Shown piece by piece: positions 8,753 through 18,263 of a DNA stretch of 64,000 nucleotides. Origin of the DNA: Oscillospiraceae bacterium (GTDB lineage: Bacteria; Bacillota_A; Clostridia; Oscillospirales; Oscillospiraceae). A program made the position numbers and the translations under genes. Below the pieces are notes generated by a model. That model was not told the DNA's origin. It did no database searches and saw only the letters and a list, made by a program, of their open reading frames with translations. Numbering within the stretch: the first letter of the stretch is position 1; every line of letters starts with the position of its first letter. Where the stretch lies: NCBI GenBank assembly GCA_017537045.1, contig JAFYLN010000149.1, positions 1-64,000 of the forward strand, read 5' to 3'.

Positions 8753-8828
8753 GGGAGCATAGCTCAGCTGGGAGAGCATCTGCCTTACAAGCAGGAGGTC
8801 ACAGGTTCGAGCCCTGTTGTTCCCACCA
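8753..8828 (+). tRNA. tRNA-Val(TAC)
   Basis: The acceptor arm pairs GGGAGCA with TGTTCCC, followed by A and an encoded CCA. The anticodon loop is CTTACAA, giving anticodon TAC, and the T-loop GTTCGAG is canonical. First gene of a five-tRNA operon. Confidence 0.95.
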
Positions 8829-8835
8829 AAAACAT

Positions 8836-8912
8836 GGCCCTGTGGTGCAGTCGGTTAGCACGCCAGCCTGTCACGCTGGAGGTCGACGGTTCGAGTCCGT
8901 TCGGGGTCGCCA
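8836..8912 (+). tRNA. tRNA-Asp(GTC)
   Basis: GGCCCTG pairs with CGGGGTC, the anticodon stem is CCAGC/GCTGG around CTGTCAC, and G73-CCA is encoded. It lies seven bases after tRNA-Val. Confidence 0.95.
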
Positions 8913-8953
8913 TATTGCGCATCTGCGTATTGAGGAAGCTTGCTTCCTCATAT

Positions 8954-9029
<76 letters not shown>

Positions 9030-9033
9030 AGAT

Positions 9034-9109
9034 GCGGGCGTAGCTCATCCGGTAGAGCGCCACCTTGCCAAGGTGGAGGTAGCGAGTTCGAGCCTCGTCG
9101 CCCGCTCCA
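9034..9109 (+). tRNA. tRNA-Gly(GCC)
   Basis: GCGGGCG pairs with CGCCCGC, the anticodon stem CCACC/GGTGG surrounds TTGCCAA, and CCA is encoded. It lies four bases after tRNA-Phe. Confidence 0.95.
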
Positions 9110-9149
9110 AAATTGCAAGGAACGTCACCACACGTTCCTTCTTTCATAT

Positions 9150-9224
9150 GGTACCGTAGCCAAGTGGTAAGGCCCCGGTCTGCAAAACCGTTATTCGCCA
9201 GTTCAAATCTGGCCGGTACCTCCA
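9150..9224 (+). tRNA. tRNA-Cys(GCA)
   Basis: GGTACCG pairs with CGGTACC, the anticodon loop CTGCAAA gives GCA, and T73-CCA is encoded. It is the last tRNA of the operon. Its 3' segment 9204-9222 recurs downstream with one mismatch at 9383-9401. Confidence 0.94.
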
Positions 9225-9230
9225 AAATAA

Positions 9231-9260
9231 AAAGGACATCCAATCGGATGTCCTTTTTAT
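9231..9260 (+). terminator. tRNA operon terminator
   Basis: AAAGGACATCC and GGATGTCCTTT arms around a four-base loop are followed by Ts, immediately after tRNA-Cys. Confidence 0.88.
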
Positions 9261-9600
9261 TTTGGAGAAATAGGAACGGACAGATTTGAACCATCAACTG
9301 CAACTGTCCGGTGGACAGTTGCTTGCCGCCAGCTCGATGGCGGCAACTCCTTAAATTTCTTTCCTATGGAAAGAAATTGCACCAAATCTGGCCGGCACCT
9401 CGCCCGATGCACCGACAACTAAAGTGTACACTAATAACAAAACCAGGAGCGGCAGATTTGAAAAACTAAATGAAACGCGGATAAGCGTTGCCGGTGACGG
9501 CTCGACAGAACCGAACTCTAATTATTCTTTCCAACGGAACAACTGCAACAAATCCGGCCTGCACGCCCCCGACCCGCGTTTGTGGAATTCTTCGGATATT
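9261..9600. repeat. Non-coding stretch with tRNA-Cys-like fragments and hairpins
   Basis: No credible gene is present. A 19-base copy of the tRNA-Cys 3' end (9383-9401, one mismatch to 9204-9222) lies in direct orientation. An inverted CAGATTTGAACC fragment is near 9280, and weaker copies lie near 9450 and 9550. Between 9299 and 9380 three perfect hairpins stand side by side. The pattern resembles a scar left by integration at the tRNA gene, but no integrase is present. Confidence 0.55.
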
Positions 9601-9612
9601 TCAAAATAGCAC

Positions 9613-9643
9613 TTGACATTCAAGCGGCTTTATCCTTTATACT
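9613..9643 (+). promoter_or_regulatory. Long-spacer promoter of the MerR-type gene
   Basis: TTGACA (9613-9618) and TATACT (9638-9643) are separated by 19 bases. Such over-long spacing is typical of promoters activated by MerR-family proteins, so self-activation is plausible. Confidence 0.6.
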
Positions 9644-9668
9644 TAGCATAGAGAAAGGAGGAGTCCGC

Positions 9669-11258
9669 ATGAAAATCAAAGATGTTGAATTATTGACCGG
9701 GATCAGCAAGGCAAATATCCGATACTATGAATCCCAGGGACTGCTATTCCCGAACAGGGAAGCGAACGGTTACCGCACATACGATGAATCCCACGTCAGA
9801 GATCTGCAAAGGATCAAGCTCCTTCGCGCCGTTGGTCTGTCTATCGAATCCATCAAAGCGTTACGCGACGGCACTGCCACCCTGGCAGCCGCATTGCGCG
9901 CACGGAGCGCACAATTCCAAGCGCAGCATCAGGCGCTGGTTCAGGCAGAAAGCGTGATCGCACTGATGCTTGAAGCCAATTCTGAATTCGACACACTAAA
10001 CCCGGAAGCGTATCTTGCAATTCTGGACAGTCAGGACGGCGAATCTGCGAAGGTGGATATTCAGACAAGGCCTCCCCTCCCCTTTCAGCGCTTCTGGGCA
10101 AGGGGCTTTGATTTTGCCCTATACGCTTTGGTTCTCTACCTGTGCGTCCCCTCCCTGTTTCAAACAGACCGTTTCAATCTGCTGCTTATCCTTGCAGAAG
10201 TAGTTTTATTGCTTCTGGTCGAGCCGGTATTCCTCTGCCTGTTTTCTACAACGCCCGGCAAATGGATCTTCGGCATCACGATCACAAACCCCCACGGCAA
10301 AAGGCTTTCTTATCAGGATGCGGCAAACCGTACATTACTTGTCCTGCAGCACGGTCTTGGATTCTGCCTGCCGTTTTTGCGGGATTACATGCAAATCAGC
10401 AGCTACACCCTTTCCGAAAGCGGCGGCGAGCTGATCTGGGAGCAGAATTCCGAGCTGAATATTCGCGATGAGAAATACTGGCGGTATGCCGTTTTCGCCG
10501 TGCTTCTTGCAGCAGTCATGGCTTATCCTGCAAAGATGGAATTTATCCGCATCTTTGATGCTGCCGGAATCGAAACGCCTGCATATGAAGGAGTATCTCC
10601 GTTTTATCACGATTATACGGTTGAAAAAGTGCTGTATTCAGCAGATGGTGTCGCATCCGGCCTGCCCGTCATCCGCATGACCGCCGACGAAATGAAGTTC
10701 TCCTACAGCGGCAGCACGGCTCCCGACGCCTTTGAAACGATTGGCACATTCCGGCATACGCCGCCGGAGGATGACCCCGCTGCGGGCATCTGGAAATTGC
10801 AGATCGGTGCTGCATCCGACAAGTTCTACCACCTGCAAGCAGACGGCAAAGGCAGTGTCACACTGGATTGCTATGACAACTTCGTACTGCAATGGAGCTG
10901 GGAGTTGACCAGTCTGGACGTACTGCAATTGGAATATAAACACATTCTGTACAGGTTCTATACCGTGCCGGAGTGGTTTGCGCAGGGAAGCTATGATGGA
11001 AATATCGATCAGCTCCACCCGAAACGGATCAGCGCAGGTACAATTTCACTGATTTTCAGCGCGGAGCTTCCTGACAGCATCGTGATTCAGGAAGAAATCC
11101 ATACAGGAGCAGAGGTAAAAACAAACAATGTAGTACTGACAAAAGGCAATGGCTACCGCTACAGCTTCGAGTTTGAGGGAATCGATGCAGAAAATGGCTA
11201 TGTACTTTACCGGATTCCTTACGCCGGAGGAGAATACATCTTTTGCATTCTTATCTAG
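9669..11258 (+). CDS. Membrane-bound MerR-RDD regulator with C-terminal ectodomain
   Basis: The 529-residue protein starts with a MerR helix-turn-helix (residues 1-75, including SKANIRYYESQGLLFPNREA) and a helical linker to about 115. Residues about 140-250 form an RDD-type membrane domain with two hydrophobic segments and the TTPGKWIFGITITNPHGKRL motif. A further membrane helix (about 275-295, AVFAVLLAAVMAYPA) leads to a C-terminal domain of some 230 residues, predicted extracellular. It would bind DNA while anchored in the membrane and sense something outside. An AAAGGAGG site defines the start. No partner gene lies next to it, and the ligand is unknown. Confidence 0.8.
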   Translation: MKIKDVELLTGISKANIRYYESQGLLFPNREANGYRTYDESHVRDLQRIKLLRAVGLSIESIKALRDGTATLAAALRARSAQFQAQHQALVQAESVIALMLEANSEFDTLNPEAYLAILDSQDGESAKVDIQTRPPLPFQRFWARGFDFALYALVLYLCVPSLFQTDRFNLLLILAEVVLLLLVEPVFLCLFSTTPGKWIFGITITNPHGKRLSYQDAANRTLLVLQHGLGFCLPFLRDYMQISSYTLSESGGELIWEQNSELNIRDEKYWRYAVFAVLLAAVMAYPAKMEFIRIFDAAGIETPAYEGVSPFYHDYTVEKVLYSADGVASGLPVIRMTADEMKFSYSGSTAPDAFETIGTFRHTPPEDDPAAGIWKLQIGAASDKFYHLQADGKGSVTLDCYDNFVLQWSWELTSLDVLQLEYKHILYRFYTVPEWFAQGSYDGNIDQLHPKRISAGTISLIFSAELPDSIVIQEEIHTGAEVKTNNVVLTKGNGYRYSFEFEGIDAENGYVLYRIPYAGGEYIFCILI

Positions 11259-11355
11259 GGTAAGTTATCCGGCCTTTTGAGCAACTCGGCGGTGTGTCCG
11301 GGAAGCCACGCCCCAGAACAGAATATAGGGAACGAGCCTTGCAATGGCAACATAC

Positions 11356-11385
11356 ATCCCCCCGATGCAGATGCATCGGGGGGAT
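11356..11385. terminator. Bidirectional terminator between the MerR-type gene and hslO
   Basis: A perfect 14-base-pair stem of ATCCCCCCGATGCA and its complement with a two-base loop lies between converging genes. The 97 bases before it hold nothing recognisable. Confidence 0.75.
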
Positions 11386-11392
11386 TTCATGC

Positions 11393-12271
11393 TCAGATCT
11401 TTTTCAGCAGTTCGTCGATATCTGCGGGAGTGAATTCATAGACCGTGTCGCAGAACTGGCACTCCACTGGGAAGGTCTTTCCCTCTGCCCTGATCTCCTC
11501 CAATTCCTTACGGCCGAGGCTGATGAGAGCGGAGGTGACGCGGTCACGGGAGCAGTAGCACTTGTAGGAAACCTCCGTGGTCTCCATAAACACTACGCCC
11601 AGATCGCCGCAGACCTGACCGAGAATGTCCTCGGGGGTCAGACCCGCCTCCAGCATTTTGGTCACGGCACCGGCCCGCTGGATGCCTGCTTCCAGACGGT
11701 CGATCACATCATCGGGCGCGCCTGGCAGAAGCTGCACCAGATAGCCGCCTGCCACTTTCACGCTGCAATCACGATCCACCAGCACACCGAGGGCGCAGGC
11801 CGTGGGTGTCTGCTCACTCTGGGCAAAGTAGGCCGTCACATCATCACCGATCTCGCCGGAAATCAGTTCTGTGGAGCCAACATAGGGTTCTTTCATCTGC
11901 AGGTCACGAATGACGGTCAGGGTGCCGTCCGTACCAACGGTTGCGCCCACATCCAGCTTGCCGGGGTATTTCTCCACCAGCGGCACATGGGGCTCGGTGA
12001 CGCAGCCGCGGACATTGCCCTCGGGGTCGGAGACAACGGTGATGGTGCCGATGGGGCCGCCGCCGCGGATTTGCAATGTCATGGAGCCGTTTTCAACCTT
12101 CTGCATATTGCCCATCATGGATGCGGCAGTCAAAGCACGGCCAAAGGCTGCTGTTGCGTTGGGTGTGGTGTCCTGAATCTGGGCACCCCGGCGCACCAGC
12201 TCCGTGGAGCGGATGGCCACGACCTTAACAAAGCCATCCATGCTCATGCCGCGTACTAAGTAGTCGTTCAT
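11393..12271 (-). CDS. hslO: Hsp33 redox-regulated chaperone
   Basis: The 292-residue cytoplasmic protein is switched on by oxidation and holds unfolding proteins. Its zinc centre is complete: CYC near residue 240 and CQFC near 270 give the CxC plus CxxC pattern. The N terminus MNDYLVRGMSMDGFVKVVAI is typical of the family. It overlaps the upstream methyltransferase gene by ATGA, so the pair is co-transcribed with hslO second. Confidence 0.95.
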   Translation of the reverse strand: MNDYLVRGMSMDGFVKVVAIRSTELVRRGAQIQDTTPNATAAFGRALTAASMMGNMQKVENGSMTLQIRGGGPIGTITVVSDPEGNVRGCVTEPHVPLVEKYPGKLDVGATVGTDGTLTVIRDLQMKEPYVGSTELISGEIGDDVTAYFAQSEQTPTACALGVLVDRDCSVKVAGGYLVQLLPGAPDDVIDRLEAGIQRAGAVTKMLEAGLTPEDILGQVCGDLGVVFMETTEVSYKCYCSRDRVTSALISLGRKELEEIRAEGKTFPVECQFCDTVYEFTPADIDELLKKI

Positions 12272-13017
12272 TTTATTTTTCCCTTTCTCGCTTTGAAATA
12301 AATGCGCTGCTCCCCTGCTGCGGGGGCTTCGAATTTCCGGTCGGCATAGACTTCAATATGCGTGAAGCCCGCCGCTTTCAGGTAAGCGCGAAGCTGCGCT
12401 TCGGAATAGGCATATTCGCAGTGTTCTTCGTAACTGCGCCGCCATGCATTACCTTCGCGCTGGAACAAATCCATGGCATAGGTGCAGATATTGGTCTGCC
12501 CGTCAAATTCGCCCCGCCAGACGCAGTACACATCATCATCTTCATCCAGAAACACCTGTCCATCCATGGCCCGAAGCTTTTCAGGGGTGTTCACATCAAA
12601 AATGAAGATCCCGCCGGGGTTCAGCACCTTATATGTACGCCGGATGGCCTCGGCGCAGTCGGCGGGATTTGTGATATAGTCCAGACTGTCCAGCGCACAG
12701 ACCGCCATATCCACGCCCCGGGGCAGGTAGAGCTCCCGCAGGTTCTGGCAGATAAAGCGGGGCGGCTTTTCCATATCCTGTACCTTCTGGAAGGCCTCTG
12801 TCAGCATTTCTTCGGACAGGTCAACACCCGTCACTTCGTAGCCTTTTTCTGTCAGAATTTTTGTCACCGAGCCGGTGCCGCAGGCAAGATCCACCACCGT
12901 GCGGGGCTTGAGGCCTTCCCTGTTCAGGATCTGCATATAAAATTCCACTGTGGCCTCATAGTCCACATCGTTGGTCAGCCGGTCATAGCTGGCTGCCAAA
13001 GCATGATAGGCGTTCAT
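12268..13017 (-). CDS. Class I SAM-dependent methyltransferase
   Basis: This is a 249-residue methyltransferase of the Methyltransf_25/11 type. The SAM-binding motif VVDLACGTGSVTKIL is near residue 40, and the post-motif segment CALDSLDYITNP near 105 is typical. The start MNAYHALAASYDRLTND follows GGAGGTGTGCC, and a longer in-frame extension runs into the family A repeat and was rejected. Linked to hslO by ATGA overlap. The substrate is unknown. Confidence 0.85.
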   Translation of the reverse strand: MNAYHALAASYDRLTNDVDYEATVEFYMQILNREGLKPRTVVDLACGTGSVTKILTEKGYEVTGVDLSEEMLTEAFQKVQDMEKPPRFICQNLRELYLPRGVDMAVCALDSLDYITNPADCAEAIRRTYKVLNPGGIFIFDVNTPEKLRAMDGQVFLDEDDDVYCVWRGEFDGQTNICTYAMDLFQREGNAWRRSYEEHCEYAYSEAQLRAYLKAAGFTHIEVYADRKFEAPAAGEQRIYFKARKGKIK

Positions 13018-13038
13018 GGCACACCTCCACAAGATGCT

Positions 13039-13212
13039 GTCATTGCGAACCAGTCCGCATTGAATTATGGTATGGTTGCCACCGGCAGCCATTGAGATTA
13101 TTAGATTCGCTGCGCTCTGCAGCACGAGTGTGGCAATCCCCTTCGATCTTTAGGAGTCTCCACAAACTTGATGGGGATTCCCACGCCAGTGTGAGCACTG
13201 GCTCGGAATGAC
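13039..13212 (+). repeat. Family A dispersed element, copy 1
   Basis: A 174-base non-coding element begins GTCATTGCGA and ends TCGGAATGAC. Its first ~110 bases are nearly identical, in inverted orientation, to copy 2 at 18081-18255. Internal inverted blocks such as GTGTGGCAATCCCC and GGGGATTCCCAC can fold against each other. Confidence 0.8.
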
Positions 13213-13223
13213 GCGGTATTCGT

Positions 13224-13265
13224 AAAAGCATCCCGACCCGAGATGGGCCGGGATGATGCTTTTTC
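13224..13265 (-). terminator. ftsZ/dcw operon terminator
   Basis: AAAAGCATCCCGACCC pairs with GGGCCGGGATGATGCTTTT with small bulges. It lies directly after the ftsZ stop and ends the minus-strand cluster. Confidence 0.8.
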
Positions 13266-13267
13266 TA

Positions 13268-14365
<1,098 letters not shown>

Positions 14366-14517
14366 ATTCTCTCCTCCTATGTATCCTTTTTCAGCAATTG
14401 GCTGTACCATGCTGAATTTACGTCTTTTTTTAGTACCCATATATTCTATCCTGAAAAAATCAATTGGTCAATAGAAAATATCGAATTTCCTACGAAAATT
14501 TACATAATTCTTACAAA

Positions 14518-15744
14518 TCAGTCAGAGAACGGTGTGTAGCCGACCCGGTCAGGCCATGTTGTGAAGCTCACATCCAGAATGCCCATATCGTAATCCGTGA
14601 GCTGGTTCACTGCGGCTTTCATCCAGCTGATTTTGATATTCATATTGCCTGCATCACCCAGTTTGACCTGGAAACGCTGGCCGTACCACAATTCGATGTT
14701 GCTCAAGCTGCGTACATCAATACTGGCGGCTTCACCAACGATATCATTAGCTTCCAACTGCTGCAGGATCATCAGCGCCGTATCCAGACGGGCTGCGCCG
14801 GTCACGATCACAGGTTGGGTTTCCTCAGGCAGCGCAGAGCCTGCCTCGGTTGCCGCAGTGGTTTCCTCCGGTTCTTCCATGGCGCGGGCCTGCTGGCCGG
14901 GTGCAGGGTTGTCCAGATAGACACCCTCGATTTTGGTATAGTCCGTGGCTGTGCCGGAGTCGATCTGCTCCACCACTTTACCGCCGGAGGTCATCAGCCA
15001 GTTGGTGCCGTCCAAGGTGGTGATTGCATATGCAACATCGATTTCCTCTACGTAAATATTAACCGTATCTGGCAATTTTATACCAATCCGGACGGTATCC
15101 ACATAAGGAAGCGCCGCCTTGATCTTTCCGCAGGCGCGGGTGTTGTTCAGGCTCAGAAGATTGGAGCCTGTTTCGATGCCGCCAGCCTCCTGCACCGTCC
15201 ATGCGCTGTAGGCCTTGTTGCCATAGACCACGACCTTCTCTACCTTGAAGAAGACGGAAATACCCAAGGTGATCGCCACGACCACCGCGATTACGATCAG
15301 AATCTTCATGAGCATCTGGTTCAGATTCACGGGAACGGGCTGGGTATAGGTGACCTCCGGACGTTTTTTCTTCTTGGCTTCCTCTGCCTTGCGCGCCTTG
15401 GCGCGGCGGGCAGATTTGCGGCGCTGTTCGGCGCGTTTGACTGCCTCAGGATTCATGGCGCGCTGCTTTTTCTGCTCGGTCTTGAACACCTGCTCCTCCA
15501 TTTTATAGGGGGCATAGGCGCTTTGCTGCACGATATTGTGGGTCTCCATAGCAGTGCGCTGAACAGGCTGCTGGGATGCACGCTGCACCGGCTTTTCCGC
15601 CTGCCGGCGGGGCTGCTGGGCGCTGCGTCCGCTGGGTGCCGTGCGCGAAGGCGCGCTGCGCTGCTGACCCGTTTGCTTTGCGGACGGACGCTGGGCGTTT
15701 TGGGAACGCTGCTGCGCAGGCCGCTTCTTCTGTTTTGTATCCAT
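14518..15744 (-). CDS. ftsQ: FtsQ/DivIB-type division protein
   Basis: The 408-residue bitopic membrane protein belongs to the FtsQ/DivIB group, which stabilises the FtsL/FtsB part of the divisome. About 140 N-terminal cytoplasmic residues are unusually long and rich in Gln, Arg, Ala and Lys. One membrane helix follows (about 143-165), then a POTRA domain with VEKVVVYGNKAYSAWTVQEA. The position between murG and ftsZ supports the call. Sequence in the C-terminal part is poorly conserved across the family, as expected. Confidence 0.85.
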   Translation of the reverse strand: MDTKQKKRPAQQRSQNAQRPSAKQTGQQRSAPSRTAPSGRSAQQPRRQAEKPVQRASQQPVQRTAMETHNIVQQSAYAPYKMEEQVFKTEQKKQRAMNPEAVKRAEQRRKSARRAKARKAEEAKKKKRPEVTYTQPVPVNLNQMLMKILIVIAVVVAITLGISVFFKVEKVVVYGNKAYSAWTVQEAGGIETGSNLLSLNNTRACGKIKAALPYVDTVRIGIKLPDTVNIYVEEIDVAYAITTLDGTNWLMTSGGKVVEQIDSGTATDYTKIEGVYLDNPAPGQQARAMEEPEETTAATEAGSALPEETQPVIVTGAARLDTALMILQQLEANDIVGEAASIDVRSLSNIELWYGQRFQVKLGDAGNMNIKISWMKAAVNQLTDYDMGILDVSFTTWPDRVGYTPFSD

Positions 15745-15764
15745 AAACTTCCTCCGGGGAAATC

Positions 15765-16889
15765 TTAATTCTTTGCCAATTCCTCCACCATGTCACAAAT
15801 GCGCTCGGCAGAGTCGATCTTCACCATGCCGCGCAGGGCTTTGGACATGGCTTCGCGGCGGGCTTCATCCACCAGCAGACCCTGCACCTCGGCATAGAGA
15901 ATTTCGGGTGTGCAATCCTTTTCCAGAATCACCACGGCACCGCCAGCACTTTCCAGAACACGGGCGTTCTTTTCCTGATGGTTATTCGTCACATTCGGAG
16001 AAGGGATCAGAATGCAGGGTGTACCCGTTGCGGCGATCTCGTTGCAGGTGGCGCTGCCGGCCCGGCCAATGACCACATCGGCGGCGGCCATGACTGTGGG
16101 CATATTGTAAATATACTCCCGCATGTCTATTGCAGGGCAGTTTTCGTAGTCCACACCGTTGTCTCTTACCTTGTCCGGCATCCAACCCCAGCCGAAGCTG
16201 CCGACTGCATGGATATGATGGAAAGGAAAACCATCCTCCTGCTCCAAAGGGAGCATACCTGCGATGGTCTCATTCATAACCTTGGCACCCTGAGAGCCGA
16301 AGGCAGAAACGACGACCTGAACATCCTCAAGACCCAGCAGCTTCTTTGCCTCGGTCTTTCCGGTGGTGACAAACTCCTGACGGACGGGCATACCGACTAC
16401 TTCCACACGCTCGGGGTGCTTATAGTGTCTGACGCTTTCATCAAAGCAGACCAGCACACGGTCTGCAACTGCTGCGGCCATTTTTGTCGTCAATCCAGGA
16501 ACCGCGTTGGCTTCATGGACAATGGTGGGAACTTTCAGCTGGGAGCCTGCCAGAAGCGCAGGGAAGCTGGCATAGCCGCCGGTGCCCACAATTACATCCG
16601 CGCCGAAATCACGAATGATTTTCTTGCACTTGGAAACTGCATTGATGACGCATTTGACGGCATTGATATTTTTTTTAATGCCCGCCATATTCAGCTTGCG
16701 GCTCAGACCGGAGCCCGGCAGAGTGATCAGTTCGTAGCCTGCTGCGGGAACCAACTTCTCCTCCATATGTCCTTCGGCACCGATGAAGAGGATCTTGCAA
16801 TCCGGTTTGCGCTGCTTCAATATATTTGCTACGGCGATGCCTGGATTGATATGTCCGGCTGTACCGCCGCAGGTAAAAATCACATTCAT
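15765..16889 (-). CDS. murG: UDP-GlcNAc:lipid I N-acetylglucosaminyltransferase MurG
   Basis: This membrane-associated enzyme adds GlcNAc to lipid I to make lipid II. The 374-residue product starts MNVIFTCGGTAGHINPGIAV, with the GGTAGHI loop, and has the C-terminal nucleotide-binding segment GRAGSATCNEIAATGTPCIL. The start at 16889 follows AGGAGGTAAT and overlaps the ftsW stop by ATGA. A much longer in-frame extension lies inside ftsW and was rejected. Confidence 0.95.
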   Translation of the reverse strand: MNVIFTCGGTAGHINPGIAVANILKQRKPDCKILFIGAEGHMEEKLVPAAGYELITLPGSGLSRKLNMAGIKKNINAVKCVINAVSKCKKIIRDFGADVIVGTGGYASFPALLAGSQLKVPTIVHEANAVPGLTTKMAAAVADRVLVCFDESVRHYKHPERVEVVGMPVRQEFVTTGKTEAKKLLGLEDVQVVVSAFGSQGAKVMNETIAGMLPLEQEDGFPFHHIHAVGSFGWGWMPDKVRDNGVDYENCPAIDMREYIYNMPTVMAAADVVIGRAGSATCNEIAATGTPCILIPSPNVTNNHQEKNARVLESAGGAVVILEKDCTPEILYAEVQGLLVDEARREAMSKALRGMVKIDSAERICDMVEELAKN

Positions 16890-18049
16890 AGGATTACCTC
16901 CTGTTTTTTTATCTGATCCCGTGTGCGGGAAATACTCAAAACAATACCCATCTCCCCCAGATTGACCGCCAGCGCCGTACCTCCGTAGGAAAAGAAAGGC
17001 AGGGCGATGCCGGTGGACGGAAGCAGGTTTGTCACCACCGCCAGATTCAAAATGGTCTGGACGGCAATAAGGGTCACAAGTCCTGCGGCAAAGACCGTGG
17101 AAAACCGGCTTGATGCCCGCAGGGCGATCCAATAGCCGCGCCCAATTGCTGCCGAAAACAGCGCAATAATCAGCAATGCGCCGAAAAGCCCCAATTCTTC
17201 GCAGATGATCGCAAAAATGTAGTCATTATACTGGAATGGTAAATACAGGTATTTCTGCTTCGATTTACCCAGCCCCAGGCCGAACAGGCCGCCGGAGCCG
17301 ATGGCGTAAAGGGATTGTAGGATCTGATAGCCGGTATCACCGGGATCATTCTCCGGATGCAGCCATGCGGTGACACGGTCACCTGCATAGCCCATAAAGC
17401 TGACATAGATGATAACAAACACCACAGCCGCACCCGCTCCGGCCAGCAGCCATTTGGGGTGGGTTCCTGCAATGTACATCATCACCACGGCCACCATGCC
17501 CATGAGCATGATGGCGGAAAGATGCTTTTCCAGTGCCAGCGGCACTAAGATTCCGAGAAGCGCGGTACCGAAGCCCAGCACACCATAGCGGAATTTTTTT
17601 GCTTCCTGTCCGAAGCTGCGGGTAAGCCGCGCAAAAAGCAGGATCATGGTGAATTTCGCAATTTCAGAGGGCTGGAACTGGATGCCCGCCAGATTGATCC
17701 AGCGGCGCGCTCCGTTGACCTCTTCGCCGATCACCAGCACGCTCAGCAGCAGTACAATACTGACTGCATATAACGGCCAGGCCAGACGGTACCAGAGTTC
17801 CGCCGGAATGCGGCTGAAAAAATACATCGCAATGAGCCCCATGGCAGCGCAGACCGCCTGCTTTTGTAAATAGCGGGTTGTGATCTCATAGCCTGTGTCG
17901 TATTCACTCTGGGCATAGCTTGCCGAATACAGCATCGCCAGACCCACAGTGAGCAACAGCAGAATCAGGATTAAAAATGGGATGTCCACTGTTTCGCCGC
18001 GCAAAGCGCGACGGTCCTCTTTGGCATTCGAAGGATGCTTCGATGCCAT
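16886..18049 (-). CDS. ftsW: FtsW/SpoVE-type lipid II polymerase
   Basis: This SEDS-family glycosyltransferase polymerises lipid II and works with a class B penicillin-binding protein. The 387-residue protein has about ten membrane segments and the conserved C-terminal stretch PSTGIALPFFSYGGTALAVN. A GGAG site precedes MASKHPSNAK. SpoVE is a paralogue with the same fold, so division versus spore-cortex role cannot be separated here. It is coupled to murG by ATGA overlap. About 215 bases containing a family A element separate it from mraY. Confidence 0.93.
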   Translation of the reverse strand: MASKHPSNAKEDRRALRGETVDIPFLILILLLLTVGLAMLYSASYAQSEYDTGYEITTRYLQKQAVCAAMGLIAMYFFSRIPAELWYRLAWPLYAVSIVLLLSVLVIGEEVNGARRWINLAGIQFQPSEIAKFTMILLFARLTRSFGQEAKKFRYGVLGFGTALLGILVPLALEKHLSAIMLMGMVAVVMMYIAGTHPKWLLAGAGAAVVFVIIYVSFMGYAGDRVTAWLHPENDPGDTGYQILQSLYAIGSGGLFGLGLGKSKQKYLYLPFQYNDYIFAIICEELGLFGALLIIALFSAAIGRGYWIALRASSRFSTVFAAGLVTLIAVQTILNLAVVTNLLPSTGIALPFFSYGGTALAVNLGEMGIVLSISRTRDQIKKQEVIL

Positions 18050-18080
18050 AAAAGAGCTCCTTTCGCAAAACAAAACAATT

Positions 18081-18255
18081 CATTCCGCGCCAGTGCGCAC
18101 ACTGCGGCGTTAGAATCCCCTTCAGGTTTACAGAGCCTTCCTAAAAAATGATGGGGATTGCCACACTCGTGCTGCAGAGCGCAGCGAATCTAATAATCTC
18201 AATGGTTGCCGGTGGCAACCATACCATAATTCAATGCGGACTGGTTCGCAATGAC
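18081..18255 (-). repeat. Family A dispersed element, copy 2
   Basis: This is an inverted copy of the element at 13039-13212. It occupies the mraY-ftsW gap, where most Firmicutes have murD. Its 5' half is almost identical to copy 1; the end nearest ftsW diverges. Confidence 0.8.
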
Positions 18256-18263
18256 AGCGTAAT

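Noticed and set aside
9424..9609. 61-residue open frame before the MerR-type gene
   Set aside because: It has no ribosome site or domain and runs through the tRNA-Cys-like fragments.
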